From Candidatus Didemnitutus sp. (lineage in GTDB: Bacteria > Verrucomicrobiota > Verrucomicrobiia > Opitutales > Opitutaceae), in contig JAMPXH010000023.1 of NCBI GenBank assembly GCA_023701285.1, positions 1 to 44,324 of the forward strand: a stretch of DNA of 44,324 nt, written 5' to 3'. How positions within the stretch are numbered: the first letter of the stretch is position 1; every line of letters begins with the position of its first letter. The notes under the pieces were generated by a model, which saw nothing but the letters and a program-made list of their open reading frames with translations, was not told the DNA's origin and did no database searches. A program made the translations under genes and the position numbers. Below are positions 16,885-21,862 of this stretch, piece after piece.

Positions 16885-18179
16885 ATGCGCTCATGCGCCA
16901 ACTGATCTCTCTTCTCGTGCTGCCGCTCGCGCTCTCCGCGGGCGAGGCACCGGTGGGTAATGTGGTCTTCCTGCACCCGGACGGCACCTCGCTCGCCTCG
17001 TGGATGGCGACGCGGTTCCTCAACGTCGGACCCGCCGGGAAGCTCAACTGGGATCAGCTCCCGCATGTGGCGGTCTACGACGGGCGCCTGAGCGACGCCC
17101 TCAGCTCCAGCTCCAACGGCGGCGCCACGACGCACGCCTGGGGCCTGCGCGCCGATCACCGCGCCTTCGGCCACGTCGAACCCGAGGCCCGCGCCCTCTC
17201 CGGCTACCCCGGCCCGCTCCTGCGCGAGGCCCAGGCCGCCGGTCGCGCCGTCGGCATCGTGCAGACCGGTGCGCATTACGAGCCGGGCTCCGCCGTTTTC
17301 CTCACGAGTTCCCACCGCCGCGCCGAGGAGGCCGCGATCTGCGCCGGGCTCATCGAGAGCGGCGCCCCGGTCCTCCTCGGTGGCGGCGAGGCCTGGTTCC
17401 TGCCCGCCGGCGTCGCTGGCCGGCACGGCCCCGGCAAGCGCACCGACGGCCGCGACCTCATCGCCGAGGCCCGCCGCGCGGGCTACACCGTTGTCTTCAC
17501 CCGCGACGAACTCCTCGCGCTCGACCCGCGCCCCGGTGAGAAGGTGCTCGGCCTCTTCGCCCACGACCACACCTTCAACGGCTGGCCCGAGGAGAAGCTC
17601 CGCGCCTCCGGCGAGCCGCTCTACTGGCCCTACGCGCCCACTTACGCGGAGATGATCGCGTGGTCCCTCCGCGTGCTCTCGCGCCACCCGCAGGGCTTCG
17701 CCCTCGTCGCCGAGGAGGAAGGCTCCGATAATTTCGCCAACGGCAACAACGCCGCCGGCGTGCTCGAGGCGCATCGCCGCGCCGACGAGGGCATCGGCGT
17801 CGTCCGCCAGTTCCTCGCCACGCACCCCGACACGCTTCTGCTCATCGCCTCCGACAGCAACGCCGGCAGCATGACGCTCATGGGCAACCGCGCCGACCGC
17901 GTGCCCCTCGACCAGCCCGTGCCCGCGCAGGACGGCAACGGCGCCCCCATCGACGGCCGCGACGGCACCGGCAGCCTGCCTTTCCTCGCGCTCCCCGATG
18001 AGCACGGCCGGCGCCTGCCCTTCTGGATTTCCTGGGGCACGAAGGACGACAGCTCCGGCGGCGTCATCGTGCGCGCCGCGGGCCTGAACGCCGATCGCAT
18101 CCACGGCAACGTCGACAACATCGACCTCTACCGTGTGATGTATCTCACGCTCTTCGGCCGCGACCTCCCGCGCCCCTGA
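16881..18179 (+). CDS. Alkaline-phosphatase-like protein with altered metal site
   Basis: A 432-residue exported homologue of PhoA-type alkaline phosphatases (PF00245). Matching blocks are VGNVVFLHPDGTSL (usual GDGM), SSNGGATTHAWG (nucleophile region, usual TDSAxxATA), LVAEEEGSDNFANGNNAAG (usual EGxxDHxxHxN), LLLIASDSNAGS (usual ADHExGG) and SSGGVIVRAAG (usual HTG/VPVYA). In these by-eye alignments the three histidine zinc ligands become Asn, Ser and Ser, while the aspartates stay. It may be inactive as a classic two-zinc enzyme, or use another chemistry. A GTG start overlaps the phytase stop (GTGA) and has AGGA four bases upstream; an ATG at 16893 is the alternative. Confidence 0.8.
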   Translation: MNALMRQLISLLVLPLALSAGEAPVGNVVFLHPDGTSLASWMATRFLNVGPAGKLNWDQLPHVAVYDGRLSDALSSSSNGGATTHAWGLRADHRAFGHVEPEARALSGYPGPLLREAQAAGRAVGIVQTGAHYEPGSAVFLTSSHRRAEEAAICAGLIESGAPVLLGGGEAWFLPAGVAGRHGPGKRTDGRDLIAEARRAGYTVVFTRDELLALDPRPGEKVLGLFAHDHTFNGWPEEKLRASGEPLYWPYAPTYAEMIAWSLRVLSRHPQGFALVAEEEGSDNFANGNNAAGVLEAHRRADEGIGVVRQFLATHPDTLLLIASDSNAGSMTLMGNRADRVPLDQPVPAQDGNGAPIDGRDGTGSLPFLALPDEHGRRLPFWISWGTKDDSSGGVIVRAAGLNADRIHGNVDNIDLYRVMYLTLFGRDLPRP

Positions 18180-18285
18180 GCGCCGGGCCCGAGCCCTTTG
18201 CGCCGCCCACGTGTTCACGCGGGCGGTCGGCGGTTGAAATCACGCGCACACCGCGCAGGCGCTCAGTTCGCATCTATAAAAACGA

Positions 18286-18433
18286 GTTGAGCTTTACGCC
18301 GGTAAAAAACACCGCGCAAAAGCTCAACCCAGCCAAGTCGAGTGTTGATTTTCAGAGACTTATCGGGCCTCATCCATTCGCGGGCCATGTTGTTGTTATC
18401 ATCAACTCAGTTAAGTTGAATATACTGATCGGC
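18286..18433 (+). other. Left boundary of the cassette array: possible degenerate attC or attI
   Basis: The gap after the phosphatase gene (18180-18442) has no gene. It holds a hairpin GTTGAGCTTT/AAAGCTCAAC (18286-18295, 18319-18328), whose arms match GTTRRRY and RYYYAAC. There is a looser pair GAGTGTTGAT/ATCAACTC (18340-18349, 18401-18408) with two unpaired bases, and a GTTGAAT at 18415. GATCGGC at 18427-18433 is a clear R box for the first cassette. Together these could be an eroded attC, an ORF-less cassette or an attI; I cannot decide. Confidence 0.4.
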
Positions 18434-18442
18434 GGAAGAAAG

Positions 18443-18709
18443 ATGAAATCCCTTGCTCAAGCTCTCGTGGAGACCGCGGCCTTCATCGAGCTGTCCGGCG
18501 AAGACGTCATTGATCCAGACGCGTCGGTGCAGGCACTGGAGTATATTGTCTTCTCGCTCGGCGAAGCCTCAGATGAAGAGAAGAAGGCGTTGATTGGCTA
18601 TTGCCGCGAGAAGGCCGCGGCCATTGCAGCGCAGCCCGCGCCGCGAGATGAAGAGCGGCGAGAGTTTTATCTCAGGTTCGGAGAGGACTTTGGTCTTTCG
18701 GAAGAATGA
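18443..18709 (+). CDS. Cassette 1: small acidic protein, unknown
   Basis: An 88-residue soluble protein with no recognised family. It is acidic and largely helical by composition: FIELSGEDVIDPDASVQALEYIVFSLGEASDEEKKALIGYCREKAAA, then ERREFYLRFGEDFGLSEE. The ATG lies 9 bp after the R box GATCGGC, with the purine-rich GGAAGAAAG between them acting as ribosome-binding site. The frame stays open 52 codons upstream, across the cassette boundary; I excluded that part for this reason. Its stop is 7 bp before attC A. It is typical of integron cassette proteins of unknown role. Confidence 0.75.
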   Translation: MKSLAQALVETAAFIELSGEDVIDPDASVQALEYIVFSLGEASDEEKKALIGYCREKAAAIAAQPAPRDEERREFYLRFGEDFGLSEE

Positions 18710-18715
18710 AAGAGA

Positions 18716-18850
18716 GCCGATCCAGACCGCCAGAGAACAACGCGCGGGATGTGACCTAAATCGCATGTGCCTTCTCCGCTCAGCATTTCCCGTAGTTCAA
18801 AAGGGTTCACTCCACGCTCGCCCGCGCGTGTCTCATCGGTGACGATGGGC
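18716..18850 (+). other. attC site A (135 bp)
   Basis: R'' GCCGATC (18716-18722) and R' GATGGGC (18844-18850). The L stem GAGA-ACA-ACGCGCGGG (18733-18748) pairs with CCCGCGCGTGTCTC (18821-18834), leaving two extra A residues unpaired on the left arm. The R boxes do not fully match each other: R'' matches the start of cassette 1 and R' the end of cassette 2, as expected for integrated cassettes. It is closely similar to site D over most of its length. Confidence 0.8.
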
Positions 18851-18858
18851 GAAAGAAG

Positions 18859-19503
18859 ATGAAGAGAGCGCTGCTTGTTTTGCTGATTCTTGTTCTGTGC
18901 GGATGCACCTCGTGGCGGTATCGCACGGAAGGCGAAAAGGTGTTCTTCAGTATCCGCTCGTGGAATCACGATCCGCTCGATTACGAAGTGAAGGGTGCCG
19001 ACGCTTCATCGTTTCGTCCGTTGCGCGACGGTTACGCGAAAGATCGGCATCGAGTGTATTTGAAGGGCGATGTGATCTCCGGGGCCGATCCAGCCACTTT
19101 TCAGATTCTGCGCGATGGCTACTCCAAAGATAGCGTGCGCGTGTTTCTTGGTCGCTGCGTGTTGCCGGGTGCGAACCCAAATACCTGGGTTCTGCTGGGC
19201 GATTACTGGAGTCGGGATGCGCGCAGCGTCTTCCATGCTCAGCGAGTGATACCGGGTGCGCAGCCCGAGACGTTCCGGTATCTCGGAAGAAATTGGGCCT
19301 TGGATGGCCGCCGCGCATTTCATCATCTGCCGCTTTACACCGAAGATTGTGACGGGCCAGATCAGTTGCGGCTGTCGATTTTCGATGATGTCGATCCAGA
19401 ATCCTTTGTTGTCGTCGAGAGCTTCAAGGCGAAGGATTCTCGCCGTGAATACGATGCCCTCAGAAGGCCCATCCAGCCGGCACAGACAACTCCGGGCAGC
19501 TGA
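18859..19503 (+). CDS. Cassette 2: DKNYY-repeat lipoprotein
   Basis: A 214-residue lipoprotein. The signal peptide MKRALLVLLILVLCGC has a lipobox ending at the cysteine of LCGC, so the mature protein would be membrane-anchored. The rest is built of repeats of about 30 residues of the DKNYY type: GADASSFRPLRDGYAKDRHRVYL, GADPATFQILRDGYSKDSVRVFL, GANPNTWVLLGDYWSRDARSVFH, GAQPETFRYLGRNWALDGRRAFH, and a divergent fifth. DKNYY repeats occur in secreted bacterial proteins of unknown function. It starts 8 bp after R' of site A. Its stop codon TGA forms part of the apical loop of site B, so the last dozen residues are encoded by attC sequence. Confidence 0.82.
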   Translation: MKRALLVLLILVLCGCTSWRYRTEGEKVFFSIRSWNHDPLDYEVKGADASSFRPLRDGYAKDRHRVYLKGDVISGADPATFQILRDGYSKDSVRVFLGRCVLPGANPNTWVLLGDYWSRDARSVFHAQRVIPGAQPETFRYLGRNWALDGRRAFHHLPLYTEDCDGPDQLRLSIFDDVDPESFVVVESFKAKDSRREYDALRRPIQPAQTTPGS

Positions 19504-19537
19504 CGCTGCCCTCCGTGTCTGACCTCAAACGATCGGC
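19467..19537 (+). other. attC site B (71 bp)
   Basis: The shortest and cleanest site. R'' is GCCCATC (19467-19473), R' is GATCGGC (19531-19537). The stem CAGACA-A-C (19483-19490) pairs with GTGTCTG (19515-19521) leaving A19489 unpaired, and GGGCAGC (19494-19500) pairs with GCTGCCC (19505-19511) around the loop TGAC. The loop supplies the stop codon of cassette 2. R'' is the exact complement of GATGGGC, the R box at the start of cassette 2. Confidence 0.85.
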
Positions 19538-19539
19538 GT

Positions 19540-19851
19540 ATGAAATCATCCCGGTTCCGCTTCTTGCTTCTAGGTGCGTCCGCGGTGCTTTCGCTTTTGT
19601 TGTTAGCGGATGTCTCAAGAAAGAATCTGTATTCGGCAGACCCAACAAGCGGACGCATCTACGGCTGTTACTCAGATCTGGAAATACTGCTCGGCCTCAA
19701 GAGCCCGTCGGGTTGGATTCCGCCCGCAGAAGCGGCCGTCGGAATATTGCTACTTCTCGGCATCCTTGTAGCCGGTGGTGTTTCCGTAGTGCGCCAGTTG
19801 CGGGAAAGAAGAGAAGAGCCGATCCAGTCAGCCACAGACCAACGCCCTTGA
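19540..19851 (+). CDS. Cassette 3: small protein with two membrane segments
   Basis: A 103-residue protein with an N-terminal hydrophobic segment (FLLLGASAVLSLLLLA) and a second one (AAVGILLLLGILVAGGVSVV) followed by a basic tail (RQLRERREE). The loop between them, about 45 residues, contains one cysteine and would lie in the periplasm. No family recognised. The ATG is 2 bp after R' of site B, so the gene has no room for a ribosome-binding site of its own outside the attC. Its last ten residues and stop lie inside site C. Confidence 0.72.
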   Translation: MKSSRFRFLLLGASAVLSLLLLADVSRKNLYSADPTSGRIYGCYSDLEILLGLKSPSGWIPPAEAAVGILLLLGILVAGGVSVVRQLRERREEPIQSATDQRP

Positions 19852-19953
19852 TCTCACCTGAATTGATGATTACGCCTACGCTCAACATGGCCCAGTTATT
19901 CAATAGAGACGGCTCGCCCGCTCGGCGGGCGTGGCTGATCTGAGTCGATCGGC
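19818..19953 (+). other. attC site C (136 bp)
   Basis: R'' GCCGATC (19818-19824), R' GATCGGC (19947-19953). The L stem is CAG-A-CCA-A-CGCCC (19835-19847) against GGGCGTGGCTG (19927-19937), with two unpaired A residues on the left arm. A further small hairpin GCCCGC/GCGGGC lies next to the right arm. The central part carries the end of cassette 3 and about 80 bases with no gene. Confidence 0.8.
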
Positions 19954-19961
19954 GGAAAATT

Positions 19962-20237
19962 ATGACTAAACACGAAGCTGCCTGGCTTGCCCTAAGAGTG
20001 TCTGGATTGGTGTTGGCCTTATCTGCGATCCAGCACCTGGCCGCCGTCGTTTACTTCGCGTGGCTATTCTTCGCTGGCGTTTTCCAGAACGTGCAGGAAA
20101 GCGTCACCGAGCGGTTGTCCCTCCAAGCTTCGTTACCCCAGTTCATCTACGGAGCGGTCGTCCTAGCTGCCGCATACTATCTCCTTTTTCGCGGCGAGGC
20201 CTTGCACCGTCTCATCATGAAAGAAGGAAAGAAGTGA
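19962..20237 (+). CDS. Cassette 4: small two-helix membrane protein
   Basis: A 91-residue protein with two hydrophobic segments (about 10-42 and 59-75): LRVSGLVLALSAIQHLAAVVYFAWLFF and FIYGAVVLAAAYYLLF. The loop between them carries charged residues (QESVTERLSLQ), and both ends are basic (MTKHE at the start, LIMKEGKK at the end), so both termini are probably cytoplasmic. It has no recognised family. The ATG is 8 bp after R' of site C; GGAAAA in the gap can act as a weak ribosome-binding site. The stop lies 3 bp before R'' of site D. Confidence 0.75.
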   Translation: MTKHEAAWLALRVSGLVLALSAIQHLAAVVYFAWLFFAGVFQNVQESVTERLSLQASLPQFIYGAVVLAAAYYLLFRGEALHRLIMKEGKK

Positions 20238-20240
20238 AGA

Positions 20241-20375
20241 GCCGATCCAGTCGTCAGAGACAACGCGCGGGAAGTGACCGTAATTCGTATGGCCCAGCTC
20301 CGCTCAGCCTCTCCCGTTCTTCAAAAAGGCTCACTGCACGCTCGCCCGCGCGTGTCTCATCGGTAACGATTGGGC
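20241..20375 (+). other. attC site D (135 bp)
   Basis: R'' GCCGATC (20241-20247) and R' in GATTGGGC (20368-20375). The L stem GAGACA-A-CGCGCGGG (20257-20271) pairs with CCCGCGCGTGTCTC (20345-20358) around one unpaired A. About 75 bases of loosely paired sequence lie between the arms. R'' complements the start of cassette 4, and TTGGGC complements the R'' of site E at the end of cassette 5. Confidence 0.82.
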
Positions 20376-20411
20376 AAAATAAATCCATCTGTGATATTTC
20401 ACCATGAAGTA

Positions 20412-20750
20412 ATGCGCGCAGTGGCATCTAGCTTGCGCGTGCCCTACGAAGATTGGATGCAGGATTGGCCGATTGAAGTCGCTGATAAAGACAGATTAGC
20501 TGAATTCGTGCTTCGGTGCGGAAAATCGGAAAAATCAGAACATCGGCTACTTACGATGGAGCTAATTCTTGCGTCTCTGGATCGTGCCTTTGCCGAGGGA
20601 AGCACCTCAGACCAAATACTCGCATCCGTAGAGAGCTTGATTCGAGAAGACTCTGTTTTTTTTGAGCCGGTGACCGGATACTGGAAGTGCGAGGAGTCAG
20701 AGTCAGATATTTTCTCGATTACCCCATGGCTGCGGTCGGTCTTAAAATGA
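20412..20750 (+). CDS. Cassette 5: small acidic soluble protein, unknown
   Basis: A 112-residue protein with no signal peptide and no recognised family. It begins MRAVASSLRVPYEDWMQDW and contains DRLAEFVLRCGKSEKSEHRLLTMELILASLDRAFAEG, a helical pair, then a short C-terminal region with a Trp-Lys-Cys motif and SITPWLRSVLK. The size and acidity resemble small immunity-type proteins, but there is no toxin next to it. The start is uncertain: an in-frame GTG at 20391 or a TTG at 20370, inside R' of site D, would lengthen it. The stop is 10 bp before R'' of site E. Confidence 0.7.
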   Translation: MRAVASSLRVPYEDWMQDWPIEVADKDRLAEFVLRCGKSEKSEHRLLTMELILASLDRAFAEGSTSDQILASVESLIREDSVFFEPVTGYWKCEESESDIFSITPWLRSVLK

Positions 20751-20760
20751 AAACCACGGA

Positions 20761-20798
20761 GCCCAACCAGTCACTACAGACAACGATCAGGAGAGAGC
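20761..20798 (+). other. Half attC site E, cut by the RAYT element
   Basis: R'' GCCCAAC (20761-20767), the only box here that fits RYYYAAC exactly, and the left L arm CAGACAACG (20777-20785). No right arm or R' follows. The sequence runs into the inverted repeat of the RAYT element at 20799, and the other side of that element is not attC sequence. Confidence 0.72.
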
Positions 20799-20827
20799 AA
20801 AGGGGTCATGGCTTGACTCTTGACAAG
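20799..20827. repeat. Left terminal inverted repeat of the RAYT element
   Basis: 29 bases starting AAAGGGGTCATGGCTTGAC, the exact reverse complement of 21825-21853. Confidence 0.9.
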
Positions 20828-20853
20828 AGAGAGCGGTCGCGGCGTGGTGGGGC

Positions 20854-21846
20854 ATGGCTCGAAAGCTGCGTTTGGAGTATGCGGGGGCGTGTTACCATGT
20901 GATCAACCGGGGGAACTACCGGCGGGATCTGTTCGCGGGGCCGGGGGCGGCGGAGTCGTTCGAGGGCTGCCTGTTCGAGGCGGCGGAGCGTTTCGGGTGG
21001 CGGTTGCACGCCTATGTGGTGATGCGGAATCACTTTCACCTGGCGGTGGAGACGCCGGAGCCGAACTTGAGCGAGGGCATGCGGTGGCTGCAGGCGACGT
21101 GGGCGGCGCGGTTCAACCGCTTCCGGGGCGAGACCGGCCGGCCGTTCCAAGGGCGCTACAAGGCGCTGCATGTGGAGCCGGGACATGCGCTGGCGCAGGT
21201 GGCGCATTACATCCACCTGAACCCGGTGCGCGCCAAGGCGGTGAGCATCGCGCGGCTGCGGGAGCATCGCTGGAGCAGCCTGTATCATTTCATCCAACGC
21301 ACGCGTCCGGCGTGTCTGGAGGCCGGCGTGGTGCTGGCCGAAAGCGGTCGCCTGCCCGATACGGCGGCGGGGTGGAGGCGCTATGAAGCTTACCTCGGAC
21401 TGCTGGCGGAGGAGGACTTGAAGCGACGGAGCGAGCGCTTTGGACGGCTGAGTCGCGGCTGGATGGTCGGCTCGACGGAATTCCGGGCGAAACTCAAAAA
21501 GGAACTGCAAGGCGCTGGCTTGGCGGGCACGCGCTTCGGGTTGCTCGGCGCGGATCGCACGGCGCTCCGGGAGGCCCGGGCGGAGCTGTGGGAGGAATCT
21601 TTGCAGGCGGCCGCCAAGGCGCTGGGCATCTCGCTGAAAGCGCTGCCGGAGCAAGCGTCGGCGCCGGCGAAGGTGGCCTTGGCCTGCCTGCTGAAGCAGA
21701 CGACATCGGTGAGCAACGGCTGGCTGGCGGAGCGGCTGGGGATGGGCCAACCAGCGAGCGTGAGCCAGTATGTGCGGCGCTTCCGGCTGGCCGGAGGCAT
21801 GGAGGAGCGCGGCTACCGGGTGGCCTTGTCAAGAGTCAAGCCATGA
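20854..21846 (+). CDS. REP-associated tyrosine transposase (RAYT, Y1/HUH family)
   Basis: A 330-residue protein of the TnpA_REP class. The Y1 nuclease domain (about 1-140) has YHVINRGNYR, the HUH metal motif as RNHFHLAVE (His60, His62), PFQGRYKAL and VAHYIHLNPVRA; Tyr119 in the last is the likely nucleophile, with Tyr102 as alternative. The C-terminal half holds a helix-turn-helix-like segment (NGWLAERLGMGQPASVSQYVRRF), as in the longer RAYT groups. Such enzymes cut single-stranded REP hairpins. The stop codon and last seven codons lie in the right inverted repeat. The ATG was chosen because MARKLRLEYAGACYHV matches family N-termini. Confidence 0.9.
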   Translation: MARKLRLEYAGACYHVINRGNYRRDLFAGPGAAESFEGCLFEAAERFGWRLHAYVVMRNHFHLAVETPEPNLSEGMRWLQATWAARFNRFRGETGRPFQGRYKALHVEPGHALAQVAHYIHLNPVRAKAVSIARLREHRWSSLYHFIQRTRPACLEAGVVLAESGRLPDTAAGWRRYEAYLGLLAEEDLKRRSERFGRLSRGWMVGSTEFRAKLKKELQGAGLAGTRFGLLGADRTALREARAELWEESLQAAAKALGISLKALPEQASAPAKVALACLLKQTTSVSNGWLAERLGMGQPASVSQYVRRFRLAGGMEERGYRVALSRVKP

Positions 21847-21853
21847 CCCCTTT
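21825..21853. repeat. Right terminal inverted repeat of the RAYT element
   Basis: 29 bases ending GCCATGACCCCTTT, the exact reverse complement of 20799-20827. It overlaps the 3' end of the transposase gene and includes its TGA. Confidence 0.9.
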
Positions 21854-21862
21854 TTTGAGGGT

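Larger units (their letters stand above)
18427..20798 (+). mobile_element. Integron gene-cassette array without integrase (CALIN)
   Basis: Five short plus-strand genes alternate with four complete attC-like sites and one half site. The region is visibly lower in G+C than its surroundings. Each cassette begins at an R box GATSGGC (or TTGGGC for the last) and ends at the complementary GCCSATC (or GCCCAAC). L stems share GACA-A-CG with one unpaired A. Genes start 2-9 bp after the R box in four cassettes, and two genes end inside the following site. No tyrosine recombinase gene is present in the window. The array is bounded on the right by the RAYT element. Confidence 0.82.
20799..21853 (+). mobile_element. 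RAYT element with 29-bp terminal inverted repeats
   Basis: A 1,055-bp unit with perfect terminal inverted repeats (20799-20827 and 21825-21853) enclosing one transposase-like gene. The repeats read AAAGGGGTCATGGC inward from each end and contain the direct repeat CTTGACTCTTGAC. No target-site duplication is visible. G+C returns to the high genomic level inside the element. It splits the last attC of the array on its left and stops 9 bp before the stop codon of the glycosyltransferase-like gene on its right. Confidence 0.85.

Noticed and set aside
16818-18218. 466-codon minus-strand frame over the phosphatase-like gene
   Set aside because: Antisense shadow of a gene with family motifs on the plus strand.
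18716-20375. Cassette sites as ordinary REP or MITE copies
   Set aside because: The phase of the R boxes (match within a cassette, mismatch within a site) and the genes starting at the box are not explained by dispersed repeats.
20370-20411. Upstream starts (TTG 20370, GTG 20391) of cassette 5
   Set aside because: TTG lies in the R box and neither has a ribosome-binding site; the ATG at 20412 was kept, though the GTG is possible.
18443-20798. CRISPR array
   Set aside because: The repeats are few, long, of unequal length and self-complementary, and separate genes rather than short spacers. No cas genes are visible.
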